Of a stretch of DNA of 64,000 nucleotides, positions 14,270 through 31,712 are shown piece after piece (within the stretch, counting starts at the first letter, position 1; each line of letters starts with the position of its first letter). The stretch is from positions 2,206,001 through 2,270,000 of the forward strand of contig NZ_JAIZBG010000001.1 of NCBI RefSeq assembly GCF_022267325.1, read 5' to 3'. The notes under the pieces were generated by a model. It searched no databases. It was not told the DNA's origin and saw only the letters and a list, made by a program, of their open reading frames with translations. This DNA is from Leptospira sanjuanensis (GTDB taxonomy: Bacteria > Spirochaetota > Leptospiria > Leptospirales > Leptospiraceae). The position numbers were made by a program, and so were the translations under genes.

Positions 14270-14283
14270 AGGGTTCAGATTTC

Positions 14284-16037
<1,754 letters not shown>

Positions 16038-16041
<4 letters not shown>

Positions 16042-17165
16042 GATTTCCCCACCGGAAGTTCCGGATATTTTTTAGTTTTAGTTCGAAGTTTGATCAGTTT
16101 GCCTGAGATGGACGAAGGAAATTCTTCCTTAAGTTCCGATTCTCGGATCCATTTGAACTCGACGTCCTTTCGTTTCCGCAGGACGGATTCCACTTTCTTG
16201 CGGTTCTTCGTTTCGAGTTCGCTGAACTTAAGCCGAATCTTATGATTTGTGATCGAATGTCTTGCGTGGATCGCGTTCGTTACGATCCGATCTTCGTCGA
16301 AAAGTTCTTCGATCCATTCGTCCGATTCATACGGATGTTTGCCTTCCAAGCGAAACGGCAGAGAATAAATCGTTTTGAAAAATCTTCGTTTCGGATCTTT
16401 CACCAAAAGAAGTTCTTCTTCCGATTTTAAATATAAAAAATTGAGATCCAGATCAATCCAATTCTCCACAGATTTCGGAGCGGGAATTTCCCTTTCCTTT
16501 CCCGCAATTCTCGCTGCGCAACGTTTTTCCAAAGGACAAGCGGTGCAGTTCGGAGCGGGAACACAAACGAGCGCTCCCAATTCCATCATCGCTTCGTTGT
16601 GATCTCCGGGAGATTCGTAGGTTAAGAATTCTTGTGCGAGGTTCGCAAGAAATTGATTGGTGGAACTTAAATTAGGATCGGACGTGATCAAAAACAATCG
16701 GGACAACACGCGCTTCACGTTTCCGTCCAATACCGCATGACGTTTTCCGTATGCGATCGATAAAACGGCGGCCGCGGTATAACTTCCCACGCCGGGAATG
16801 GACAACGCTTCTTCGTAGTTTTGCGGAAACGAACCTCGATGTTTTTCCACGATCAACTCCGCGCCTTTTTTCAGATTTCTCGCACGGGAGTAATAACCGA
16901 GTCCCTTCCAATACTTCATAACTTCTTCTTCGCTCGCTTCTTGCAGCGCTTTCGGCTCGGGAAACCTTTGGAGGAAAGCTTCGTAAATCGGAAGCATCGC
17001 GCCGACGCGGGTTTGCTGAAGCATAATCTCGCTTACCCAAATTCGATAAGCGTTTTTATTGATTCGAAACGGAAGGTCTCGTTTGTTTTTGTGAAACCAG
17101 GAAAGAAGGTTCTTTCTGAGTTCGGGAAAAAGATTTGAGTCGATAAGATCGGTTGCCGCTGTCAC
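16038..17165 (-). CDS. mutY: A/G-specific adenine glycosylase MutY
   Basis: 375-residue base-excision enzyme that removes adenine paired with 8-oxoguanine. The HhH-GPD core shows catalytic E46 ([10 protein letters not shown]), the helix-hairpin-helix [13 protein letters not shown] and catalytic D147 (AVLDGNVKR). The iron-sulfur loop is C-x5-C-x2-C-x5-C, one residue shorter in the first spacing than the usual C-x6-C. The C-terminal NUDIX-like domain includes [14 protein letters not shown]. It starts with GTG (17163-17165), and a 23-bp inverted repeat sits directly upstream. Confidence 0.92.
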
Positions 17166-17169
17166 TGTC

Positions 17170-17192
17170 GTAAAGAAAATCGATTTCTTTAC
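17170..17192 (-). promoter_or_regulatory. 9-bp inverted repeat just before the mutY start
   Basis: Perfect arms GTAAAGAAA and TTTCTTTAC are separated by 5 bases and end 4 bp before the mutY GTG codon, where a ribosome-binding site should be. No T-run follows, so it is not a typical terminator for the upstream cyclase. It may be an operator or a transcript hairpin limiting mutY translation. Confidence 0.35.
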
Positions 17193-17287
17193 ATGGAATG
17201 ATACGCGGAAGGAAGGTAAATCCCGTTTTATTTCCGAAGTTCAATTTTCATTCGAAATAGGATTTGAAAACGCGATAAAAGTCCGAA

Positions 17288-18274
17288 TTATTCTCTCGCG
17301 AGAACGGGTTGCTGCTTTCCTTGTTTGCCCGGATTCGAGATATGATACTTTCCTTCGGAGAACATGATGTGTTTTCCCTCTTCCAAAGCGTGATACAGAC
17401 GTTTGAAATTCGGACCGGGCGTCTGCATGGACTGCGGATCACCCAGATTCTTCTTAATGGAATCGATCGTATAAAGATCGTGGCTGCCCACGCCTTTGAG
17501 TTCTTTCATACCGATATACGCGCAGTCGAAATAATCGCGCACGTCGTTGTAAACCGATTTGGAAACCGTGATCTTTCCGGGCTCGCCTATGTTTTCAATC
17601 CGGGAAGCGAGGTTGACCGTATGTCCCCAAATATCGAACGCGATCTTCGTATGGCCGACGACTCCCGCGATCAAGGTTCCGGAATGAATCGCGATCCTAA
17701 GTCCCCACGCGTCGTCCCCGTCCTTGATTCGTTCCTTCTTTTTCGATTCCGTGTATTCCATCATTTCCAAAGAAGCGAGAATACAATCTAGTTTCGCGGT
17801 TCGTTTGTATCCTCCCAAACCTCCCACGGCGAGGAACGCGTCCCCGATGGTTTTTACCTTTTCGATTCTATGTTTGGTGCAAATCCGTTCGAACTCGTCG
17901 AAGTAAATGGATAGTTCCTTCAAAAGTTCGTTCGGACTCATATAACGGCTGATATCCGAAAAGCCGACGAAGTCCGTGATAATCACGACCGCGTTCTCGT
18001 GCTGAATCGGCCTTACCTTTCCCTTGAGTTTCAATTCTTCGATCATGTATTCGGGAAGAATGTTCTGCAAAAGAACGTCCGCCTTTTTTTTCTCAGCGAG
18101 AATCCGATTTCGATCGCTGTTGACCAAGTGATTCATCATCTCCCGCGTAAGTGCTTCCTTGTTTCGATAACGAACGATCCGGCTTAACGCGCGGTAGTAG
18201 TCTTCTTCCCGTCGAATGATGTCTTCCGGACTTCCGATCGCGATGTTCTTCGCGAATTCCGCCAGTTCGTTCAA
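17288..18274 (-). CDS. Class III adenylate cyclase
   Basis: 328-residue soluble cyclase that makes cAMP from ATP. The N-terminal 80 residues are helical with a coiled-coil-like linker (LAEKKKADVLLQNILPEYM), which commonly precedes the catalytic domain. The catalytic set is complete: metal-binding D101 (IITDFVGFS) and D145 (KTIGDAFLAVGG), adenine-selecting K139 and D214 (AFDIWGHTVN), and transition-state N221 and R225. This pattern indicates ATP rather than GTP as substrate. It overlaps by 4 bp the preceding diiron-type MBL gene, which lacks its own output, so the two probably form one signalling unit. Confidence 0.9.
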   Translation of the reverse strand: MNELAEFAKNIAIGSPEDIIRREEDYYRALSRIVRYRNKEALTREMMNHLVNSDRNRILAEKKKADVLLQNILPEYMIEELKLKGKVRPIQHENAVVIITDFVGFSDISRYMSPNELLKELSIYFDEFERICTKHRIEKVKTIGDAFLAVGGLGGYKRTAKLDCILASLEMMEYTESKKKERIKDGDDAWGLRIAIHSGTLIAGVVGHTKIAFDIWGHTVNLASRIENIGEPGKITVSKSVYNDVRDYFDCAYIGMKELKGVGSHDLYTIDSIKKNLGDPQSMQTPGPNFKRLYHALEEGKHIMFSEGKYHISNPGKQGKQQPVLARE

Positions 18275-19101
18275 CTTTTATCTCCTTTTCTCGCTTTTTG
18301 GATCATATCGTCCTTGATTAAATCCAGACCGCAGGGAAGATTCCAGAGTTCTTCGATGATCGAAGGAAGTTGTTCCTTACGTATGATTTGTCCGTGTTGC
18401 GGCGCGATCACTTCCGCGTCGAAACTTTGAATCCGAAGAAGCGCATAACGTAAGGCGAGATTGGAAGGTATGTACGCCTGCATAAACGCTTTCATATTGT
18501 CCAAAGCCCTCGTATCGTGATACAAGGACCATTCCTTTCCGAGACCGCCTAAAATATCGCTCGTAAAAAGCACTTTCGACTTTACGTCGTACGTAATCAT
18601 CGCTCCGGGAGAATGGGCAAAGGGAGTGCTGATAAACTGCAGTTTTCTTCCGCTCGGAGATTCGAAATCGGTCAATGTGTCCCCGATCCGAACGACACTT
18701 CCCTTTACTCCGTAGTGTTTGATGAGATAGACGGTTCTCGTTTCGGCGACGAGCTGGACTTGAGAATCCCCTCGAAGATCTTCGAATATGGGAACGTTCG
18801 CGCAAAGATCGGGATCTTGGTGCTGTAGAATGATGGTTTCGATTGAATCCGGCGCGACAAGCGAGAAGATCTTTCTTGCGACCACGGGGAAGTCCGGAAT
18901 GGAACCGGGGTCGATCAGAATGGTGCTGTCCCCGTTCTTGATCATGTAGGGATTGCAGTGAAGCGATTCCTTTTCGTCGTAGAAACCGATCCAGTATACG
19001 TCTTCGGCGATTTCCACCGCGTAATTCGTATCGATTTCAAGCGTTAGTTCTCTTTGTATATTCTTTTGTCCGTTATCCGGTTGAGCTACTTCTGTTGACA
19101 A
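18271..19101 (-). CDS. ODP-type MBL-fold diiron protein, candidate oxygen/NO sensor
   Basis: 276-residue metallo-beta-lactamase-fold protein related to the diiron domain of flavodiiron proteins but without a flavodoxin domain. Putative ligands are H94, D96 and D98 (QHQDPDLC, with Cys100 where MBL enzymes usually have His), H163 (HSPGAMITY), D182 (FTSDILGG) and H236 (APQHG). Flavodiiron enzymes have HxExDH, so Glu is replaced by Asp. Stand-alone ODP proteins sense oxygen or iron in other spirochaetes. Translational overlap with an adenylate cyclase suggests it gates cAMP production; this is inference. A hydrolase role is the alternative. Confidence 0.75.
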   Translation of the reverse strand: MSTEVAQPDNGQKNIQRELTLEIDTNYAVEIAEDVYWIGFYDEKESLHCNPYMIKNGDSTILIDPGSIPDFPVVARKIFSLVAPDSIETIILQHQDPDLCANVPIFEDLRGDSQVQLVAETRTVYLIKHYGVKGSVVRIGDTLTDFESPSGRKLQFISTPFAHSPGAMITYDVKSKVLFTSDILGGLGKEWSLYHDTRALDNMKAFMQAYIPSNLALRYALLRIQSFDAEVIAPQHGQIIRKEQLPSIIEELWNLPCGLDLIKDDMIQKARKGDKS

Positions 19102-19169
19102 GTACCGACTCCTATTCTATTCGATCTGGACAATCATAACGTATACGACTTTGTCGGTTTACAAATATT

Positions 19170-19538
19170 CTATTTTTCGTATGTAAGAAGAAGCTCTCTG
19201 ATCTTTTCGACGCTCACCGGTTTGATGAAAATTTCATTCACACCTGCGTTACGAGCCGCTTCCATAATCTCAGGTTCCGAGAAGGCCGTCATGGCTGCAA
19301 TCGGAATATTAGAATTTTGCGCTCTTATTTTTTTCGTTAGTTCGATTCCGTCTAACACGGGCATTTTGATATCGGTAATCACCACATCAGGTTGATACTC
19401 AAGGAACACTTCCCAAGCGATTTTTCCGTTCTCCGCGGAACATACGGAAATCGTAAAACGTTCCAAAAAACGAACCATCATCACTCGAATCAACTCTTCG
19501 TCTTCTACATAAAGAATTTTTAATGCGATTTGTTTCAT
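19170..19538 (-). CDS. Single-domain response regulator (REC)
   Basis: 122-residue receiver domain with no output domain. Acidic pocket residues E12-D13 (YVEDEE), phosphoacceptor D56 (VVITDIKMP), the switch Thr in AAMTAFSEP and the conserved Lys in FIKPVS are all present. Its start overlaps the end of the upstream kinase by 4 bp, so the pair is clearly a two-component system. Lacking a DNA-binding domain, it must act by protein contact or in a phosphorelay. Confidence 0.92.
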   Translation of the reverse strand: MKQIALKILYVEDEELIRVMMVRFLERFTISVCSAENGKIAWEVFLEYQPDVVITDIKMPVLDGIELTKKIRAQNSNIPIAAMTAFSEPEIMEAARNAGVNEIFIKPVSVEKIRELLLTYEK

Positions 19539-21580
19539 GGAAGTTCGATCACCATCACCGCGCCCCGTTCGGAATTGTATGCGTAGATGCTGCCGCCCAT
19601 GTTGTTTTCGATGATTGATTTGGACATATAAAGGCCGATCCCGGTTCCCTTCCCTTGATCCTTGGTAGTAAAGTAAGGCTGAAAAAGTTTGTCCAGCACC
19701 GTTCTTTCGATTCCGCCTCCGTTATCTCTGATCGTTACGAGTTTTTTATCGTCTTTCATTTCGAGTTCGATCCTGATTTCCGGTTCGGGCGGATGTGTTT
19801 CCACAATCGCGTCCCTTGCGTTTCCGATTACGTTCAAAATCACTTGGGAGAATTCATTAGGAAAACCGAATACTTCATAATCGGAAGAAGGATTAAAGTA
19901 AATACTAATATTTTGATTTTTCAAACTTTCTTCCACAAGGGAGAACGTTTTATTGATCACCGTTTTGAGTGAAAATTTTTCCTTCGTCTTATTGGGACGA
20001 AAATAATTCCTGAAATCGTCGATCGTGCCGGACATCTGCTCGATCAGATTCATGATCTTATCCGTCGATTGACGGATGTATTGTTCGTCCAGTTCCTCCG
20101 CTTCGTAAACGTATAGGAAGTCCTGCACGAACAATCCGATCGCGTTCAGCGGTTGTCTCCACTGATGCGCGATATTGCCGATCATTTCGCCCATATCCGC
20201 GAGCCTGGAACGCAGAATCATCGCCTTTTCCTGTTCTCTTCGGCTTTCGATCTCCGCTTCGACCCTCGCCTCCAGGCTGCGATTCAATTCCTCCAATGCG
20301 TTCGTCTTTTCTTTGAGTTCTGTTTCCGATTTTTTACGCGCCGTCATATCGCGGATCACGCCCACGAAATACTGATTCTGATTTTGAAAGAATTCAGAAA
20401 CCGCGAGTTCCACCGGAAAAACGGTTCCGTCCTTTCGAAGAGCCATGACTTCCCTTCCTATCCCGATGATCTTTTTCTCGCCGGTTTCGAGATACCGTTT
20501 CAGATAATGATCGTGTTCGGAATGATACGGCTCGGGCATCAAAAACTTGATATTCTTACCCACGACTTCGGTGAAGTTATAACCGAACATCCTTTCCGCG
20601 GCTGTATTGAACATGATGATCGTCCCTTTCGGAGTAATCATAATGATCGCGTCGACGACAGTCTCGAAGATGGCCTGAAATCGTTCGTCGCTTTCGCGCA
20701 TCGCGTTAACGGCGAGAAATCTCTGTTCGCTTTCCCGAATATTCTTTAATCCTAATTCTAAGTTTCTTGCGATTCCCGCATACGTAGTCGCTTCCTCTTC
20801 GAGAAAATAATTCTTTTGTTTGGAAAAGATACAAAGAACGGAAGTGAGTTCTCCCACGAGAAAGATCGGAAAGACTCCCATGGATTGATATCCCGCTTTC
20901 ACGCAGATTTCCTTCCAACTTCCGAAATCATCCTGAGCGGCGATATCTTCCACGATGAGAGGGTTTCCGGTTTTAATCACCCGCAGGGCCGGTCCGAGAT
21001 CGATGGCCTCGGATTCTTCCTGAAACGCGAAGAGATTTTCGCCTGCATAAGCGACTTGGAATATTACGTTTTTCCTAGATTCGACCGTTCCAAAACAGAC
21101 AAACCCGAAATTCTCCTCCGCGACGAGAATTTTGCAGATTCCTCCGTAGAGTTCCTGAACGGATTTGGACTTCAAGATCCATTGATTGATTTCGTTCGCG
21201 ATCAAATAGGACCGGTTGATTTCGATTTTTCTTTCGTCGTCGGTCTCGCCTCGTTCGGTCTGTTCGGGAAGGAGAACCCCTTCTACCTCGGAAACTTCTT
21301 CGTCTTTGTAAACCTTTCGTAGAAATACGGATCTCGTCTTGATATAGCCGACTTCGGTCTTAAAATCGATCGCGGCGATCAGCTTGTCTTTAAAAGCGTT
21401 CTTTGCAAAGTCGCCGATAAAATCGGAAATCGTTTTGGAAAATCGGAAGGATTCTTCCCGTTCCGCGTCCAAATCCAAAAACGTCAGAAACTCGGAATTG
21501 GAAGATGTATACGCGCCGCGCTGGTTGGTTCGAAAGATAGGAGGTTTGAATTCTTGAGAAGATTCCCAGCCGGAATTCAT
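19535..21580 (-). CDS. GAF/PAS-domain sensor histidine kinase (cytosolic)
   Basis: 681 residues with no membrane segment. After an N-terminal PAS-like region (about 20-90) comes a GAF-like domain (about 140-285), then a clear PAS domain (about 295-415: AIFETVVDAIIMITPKG, MFNTAAERMFGY, PAC segment VGVIRDMTARKKSE), a coiled coil, and the kinase core. The H-box is IGNIAHQWRQPLNA, the N-box VILNVIGNARDAI, and G-boxes DNGGGIERT and GKGTGIGLYMSKSI. The HQWRQPLN form is typical of a kinase class frequently paired with single-domain receivers. Immediately upstream of such a receiver here, and close to the ODP-cyclase pair. Confidence 0.9.
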   Translation of the reverse strand: MNSGWESSQEFKPPIFRTNQRGAYTSSNSEFLTFLDLDAEREESFRFSKTISDFIGDFAKNAFKDKLIAAIDFKTEVGYIKTRSVFLRKVYKDEEVSEVEGVLLPEQTERGETDDERKIEINRSYLIANEINQWILKSKSVQELYGGICKILVAEENFGFVCFGTVESRKNVIFQVAYAGENLFAFQEESEAIDLGPALRVIKTGNPLIVEDIAAQDDFGSWKEICVKAGYQSMGVFPIFLVGELTSVLCIFSKQKNYFLEEEATTYAGIARNLELGLKNIRESEQRFLAVNAMRESDERFQAIFETVVDAIIMITPKGTIIMFNTAAERMFGYNFTEVVGKNIKFLMPEPYHSEHDHYLKRYLETGEKKIIGIGREVMALRKDGTVFPVELAVSEFFQNQNQYFVGVIRDMTARKKSETELKEKTNALEELNRSLEARVEAEIESRREQEKAMILRSRLADMGEMIGNIAHQWRQPLNAIGLFVQDFLYVYEAEELDEQYIRQSTDKIMNLIEQMSGTIDDFRNYFRPNKTKEKFSLKTVINKTFSLVEESLKNQNISIYFNPSSDYEVFGFPNEFSQVILNVIGNARDAIVETHPPEPEIRIELEMKDDKKLVTIRDNGGGIERTVLDKLFQPYFTTKDQGKGTGIGLYMSKSIIENNMGGSIYAYNSERGAVMVIELP

Positions 21581-21647
21581 GGCAAAAACTCGTTCTCTGA
21601 AACAAGAATCAGAGACGACATTCGATCAAACCCTGAGAATTTTTAAA

Positions 21648-22595
<948 letters not shown>

Positions 22596-22600
22596 CGAGT

Positions 22601-22993
22601 ATGCAAAAAGAATTATCCGAACGTATTAAGTTTCCCAGAACCGATCTCGAATTGATCCCCGATCGTTCCCCTCTCTCTTATTCGGATGTGATCGCCGCGA
22701 TTCGTCTTACTCTTTTACCTAAGGATAAACTTTCCAAACAAGTCGTATTCGCATCGGTTGTCGGAGCGTTGAAAGGTTTTGCGGAAAGAGATCTCAAACC
22801 GTTTCACTCAAATCACAAATACATTTTTTCGGAACTCGGTTCCGAAGTCTTAAAGACCTTGGATGTTGCGGGCACCATCGATACGATTTCGAACGAGGAT
22901 AGAATCAAACTTTTAAAAGAAGCCTTCGACTACGGAATCCGCAAAGTATATCACTTAGAGTGGAAACTGTATAGTTCTCGGGAAATCTACTGA
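22601..22993 (+). CDS. Conserved-looking small protein of unknown function
   Basis: 130 residues, soluble, no signal peptide. The sequence is helical with a hydrophobic middle (QVVFASVVGALKGFAE) and a C-terminal EAFDYGIRKVYHLEWKLYSSREIY. I do not recognise a family. Codon use matches its neighbours and a stem-loop terminator follows, so it is likely a real gene. It starts 5 bp from the longest queG start on the opposite strand, so the two promoters must overlap each other's coding starts. Confidence 0.65.
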   Translation: MQKELSERIKFPRTDLELIPDRSPLSYSDVIAAIRLTLLPKDKLSKQVVFASVVGALKGFAERDLKPFHSNHKYIFSELGSEVLKTLDVAGTIDTISNEDRIKLLKEAFDYGIRKVYHLEWKLYSSREIY

Positions 22994-23016
22994 TCCGTTC
23001 ATCCGTCGGCATCGGC

Positions 23017-23034
23017 AACTCGTTTCGAGTTTTT
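23017..23034 (+). terminator. Rho-independent terminator
   Basis: A 6-bp perfect stem AACTCG/CGAGTT with a TTT loop is followed by a T-run (ending TTTTTC). It lies about 25 bp after the stop of the 130-residue gene on the plus strand. Short stem, so moderate confidence. Confidence 0.5.
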
Positions 23035-23085
23035 CAAAAGTTGTCTCGTTTCTTCGTTAACGCAACACCGTAATCGTCGAACTTG

Positions 23086-24003
<918 letters not shown>

Positions 24004-24012
24004 GACACCAGA

Positions 24013-24987
<975 letters not shown>

Positions 24988-24995
24988 TGTCTTAG

Positions 24996-25055
<60 letters not shown>

Positions 25056-25092
25056 GTCCGTTTTCGGTTTCAGTTTGTATTCTTTTCAGAAA

Positions 25093-25128
<36 letters not shown>

Positions 25129-25216
25129 CGCGACCTTACCTTTGTTTTAAAAAAAATGATACCATAACTTTGAAAATGAGACATAGAGCTCGAATCGGAA
25201 GTCGTCAAGAAGTATT

Positions 25217-28653
<3,437 letters not shown>

Positions 28654-28662
28654 GTTTACCAT

Positions 28663-28692
28663 AGACAAAATGTTTCCGGAAACATTATGTCT
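28663..28692. promoter_or_regulatory. 30-bp near-perfect palindrome between divergent genes
   Basis: The core AATGTTTCCGGAAACATT (28669-28686) is a perfect 18-bp palindrome. Symmetry continues outward as AGACA on the left and TGTCT on the right, with one mismatched pair (28668/28687), so 28 of 30 positions are symmetric. It lies 17 bp before the coiled-coil gene's start and 59 bp before the methyltransferase start, the place expected for an operator controlling both. Confidence 0.55.
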
Positions 28693-28715
28693 CATCAAAT
28701 TACGATTGACTATTG

Positions 28716-29512
<797 letters not shown>

Positions 29513-29569
29513 CATTTATCATATATTTAGCATTCGATTTATTACGTCGAAGTGTGTTAACCTATAAGA

Positions 29570-29683
29570 ATGGGTTCAAACAAAATCGTTTTAGAAAGTA
29601 CTGATACAGAAAAAGAAGAGAAAGGATTTCAGTTTCACAACGTCGAAGACGGAAACCGAGGAAAAAGCGTATGTCCAAGTTAA
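29570..29683 (+). CDS. Possible 37-residue leader ORF before the STAS gene
   Basis: ATG at 29570 opens a 37-codon frame (MGSNKIVLESTDTEKEEKGF at its start, ending KSVCPS) that overlaps the STAS start by 13 bp in another frame. The composition is plausible for protein and the overlap would allow translational coupling, but no Shine-Dalgarno sequence precedes it and it matches nothing I know. It may be untranslated leader. Confidence 0.25.
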   Translation: MGSNKIVLESTDTEKEEKGFQFHNVEDGNRGKSVCPS

Positions 29684-29967
29684 AGTTAGAAGGAAAATCC
29701 GGTAAGGTAATGATCGATACGACGGTGATCGACGGTTATGATAAGATCTTCGACGAGGTTTCCAAAAGTGCTTCCTCGGGTTCTTTGACGGACGTAGAGT
29801 TTTTTGTCGACTCGGTGAAAAAAATCACTTCGAGCGGAATCGCGAAACTTCTCACCTTGAAGAACTTGATGGACAACTACGGAGTAAAGATGAAAATCAA
29901 AAATCTCAGTCCCGATCTTCTCGAAGTTTTGAAAAAGTTCAAAGTGGACGGCAAACTCGGGCTCTGA
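29671..29967 (+). CDS. STAS-domain protein (anti-sigma factor antagonist-like)
   Basis: 98-residue STAS domain. The conserved phosphorylatable loop is VKKITSSGIAKLLTL with S54/S55 at the site phosphorylated by RsbW-like kinases in the SpoIIAA family. The pattern beta-GKVMIDTTVIDGYDKIFDEV and MKIKNLSPDLLEVLKKF complete the fold. It may work with an RsbW-like ATPase such as the one at about 53.5 kb, though that gene is distant. GTATG precedes the start and no strong Shine-Dalgarno is seen. Confidence 0.85.
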   Translation: MSKLKLEGKSGKVMIDTTVIDGYDKIFDEVSKSASSGSLTDVEFFVDSVKKITSSGIAKLLTLKNLMDNYGVKMKIKNLSPDLLEVLKKFKVDGKLGL

Positions 29968-29982
29968 GATGTTTCGAAAAAC

Positions 29983-30010
29983 GATTGCCGCTCGGATCAG
30001 ATCGGCAATC
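29983..30010 (+). promoter_or_regulatory. Stem-loop between STAS and ABC transporter genes
   Basis: Perfect 8-bp arms GATTGCCG and CGGCAATC with a 12-base loop, ending 14 bp before the ABC ATPase start. No T-run follows, so it is a weak terminator at best; it may reduce read-through or affect ribosome access to the next gene. Confidence 0.35.
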
Positions 30011-30024
30011 TCTGGGTTATCCCA

Positions 30025-30960
30025 ATGGGAACGATCTCCGTCAGCCAACTTTCCAAATCCTATCCGGGAAAAATAGCGGTCTCGAATCTTAATTTTGAAA
30101 TTCCAAAAGGAAGAATTACGGGCCTGCTCGGTCCGAACGGGGCCGGTAAAACCACCACTCTCAGACTTTTAACGGGATCTCTTCTTCCGAACGAAGGATC
30201 CGTTCGTTACGACGGTCTCGATTTTTTTCAAAACCGAATTTCGATCCAGAAACGGATCGGATATCTTCCCGAATCCTCTCCGATTTATCCCGATCTTACG
30301 GTCTTCGAAGTTCTTTCCTTTTTGGGAAAGGCAAAGGGAATCGCTTCCGATCGTTTGAAACAAAGAATCGATTTCGTGATTTCGCTCTTAAAACTGGAAA
30401 CGGTTGTCCATAGACCGATCGGATTTCTTTCCAAAGGATTTAGACAACGGACTTCGCTCGCCGGAACGCTCATTCAAGATCCTGAATATATCATTTTGGA
30501 CGAACCGAGTTCCGGTTTGGACCCGCTCCAAATTTCCGAACTGAAAACCCTCCTTCGTACATTAGGAAAAGAGAAAACGATTCTTTTGTCCTCGCACGTT
30601 TTGAAGGAAGTGGAGGAAATCTGCGATCACATTCTCGTGTTAGACGAAGGAAGACTGATCGCGGACGGTTCGGTCGAATCCTTATCCAAAGGAAAAGGCT
30701 GTCTGATTTTGGCCGAAACGGATCTAAAAACGATCCGAGCCCTGTTTCCGAGCGATTTATATACGATCGAAACGACCGGTAAAACCCGGGATCGTTTCGC
30801 GGAATTTCGTGTGAGCGCGTTGTCCGAACACGAACGAATCGTATCGGAAGATGTTTTTCGGATTTTGAAAGGAGCTTCCTTTCCGGTCCGTTCCTTGATT
30901 CCGGAAAAAAATTCCCTGGAATCCGTGTTTGAATCCCTCACTTCCCCCGCGCAAAGATGA
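30025..30960 (+). CDS. ABC transporter ATP-binding protein, GldA-like
   Basis: 311-residue ABC ATPase. Walker A GPNGAGKT (36-43), Q-loop region QKRIGYLPESSPIYPDLT, signature LSKGFRQR (in place of LSGGQ), Walker B YIILDEPSSGLDP and H-loop LLSSHVLKEVEEICDH are intact. The C-terminal 90 residues resemble the extension of GldA/NatA-type exporters. It overlaps the downstream permease by 4 bp and heads a four-gene operon (ATPase, permease, GldG-like, DUF4340). In Bacteroidetes the GldAFG complex supports gliding; outside that phylum its role is not established. Confidence 0.88.
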   Translation: MGTISVSQLSKSYPGKIAVSNLNFEIPKGRITGLLGPNGAGKTTTLRLLTGSLLPNEGSVRYDGLDFFQNRISIQKRIGYLPESSPIYPDLTVFEVLSFLGKAKGIASDRLKQRIDFVISLLKLETVVHRPIGFLSKGFRQRTSLAGTLIQDPEYIILDEPSSGLDPLQISELKTLLRTLGKEKTILLSSHVLKEVEEICDHILVLDEGRLIADGSVESLSKGKGCLILAETDLKTIRALFPSDLYTIETTGKTRDRFAEFRVSALSEHERIVSEDVFRILKGASFPVRSLIPEKNSLESVFESLTSPAQR

Positions 30961-31712
30961 ACGTTTTCGATTTTCTACAGGAATTTTTAAACAACGTCAA
31001 AACCGTCTTTTGGAAAGAATTTTCCGTGTATTTCAATTCTCCTTCCGGAATGATTTTCGCGTCCTTCTTTTTGTTTCTGACTTCGTTCTTATTTTTTTTC
31101 GGCCTCGGAGACGGTTCGTTTTGGGATTTTAAATCCGCGAGTATGGAAGCGTATTTTCTTTGGGTTCCGATCCTGTATGTCGTATTTATCCCAGCGTTGT
31201 CCATGCGTCTTTGGTCCGAGGAGGAACGTTCGGGAACATTAGAAATTCTTTTTACTCTCCCGTTGCGCGAGGCGGAACTCGTGTTCGGAAAATTTTTGGC
31301 GGCTTGGAGTTTTTTAGGGTTCGTGCTTTCGTTCACGTTCATCATCCCCGGAACGATTTTCTATTTAGGCGATTTGGATTTCGGAACGGTCGCGGTCGGT
31401 TACATCGGAATTTTTCTTTTGGGGGGAGCCAATCTTTCCTTGGGAAGTTTCGTTTCCTCCCTTACGAAAGATCAGATCGGTTCGTATCTTCTCGGTTTGA
31501 TCGTTTGCCTCGCGTTCTTTCTTTTGGGATATCGGCCCTTTCTGCAATTCGTAGGACCGCAACTCGGAAACGCGCTTTCGTTTCTGTCGCTTTCCAAACA
31601 TTTCGAAACGTTTCGTCTCGGGATTTTGGACGGAAGAGAAATATTCTTTTATCTGAGTTTTATTCTTCTGACACTTTACGCAAACGTGCTTCGTTTGAGG
31701 TCAAAACGATGA
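30957..31712 (+). CDS. ABC-2 type permease, GldF-like
   Basis: 251-residue membrane protein with six hydrophobic helices. Features of the ABC-2/GldF family include the N-terminal FWKEFSVYFNSPSG, the PILYVVFIPALSMRLWSEEERSGTLE segment (seen here in shorter conserved pieces ALSMRLWSEE and GTLEILFTLP), and LREAELVFGKFLAAW. It overlaps the ATPase gene by 4 bp and the GldG-like gene by 4 bp (ATGA at 31709-31712), indicating translational coupling. Confidence 0.88.
   Translation: MNVFDFLQEFLNNVKTVFWKEFSVYFNSPSGMIFASFFLFLTSFLFFFGLGDGSFWDFKSASMEAYFLWVPILYVVFIPALSMRLWSEEERSGTLEILFTLPLREAELVFGKFLAAWSFLGFVLSFTFIIPGTIFYLGDLDFGTVAVGYIGIFLLGGANLSLGSFVSSLTKDQIGSYLLGLIVCLAFFLLGYRPFLQFVGPQLGNALSFLSLSKHFETFRLGILDGREIFFYLSFILLTLYANVLRLRSKR

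Noticed and set aside
31160..31708. Long upstream extension of the GldG-like frame
   Set aside because: It overlaps the permease gene in another frame and lacks membrane-protein features; the ATGA overlap start at 31709 is far better.
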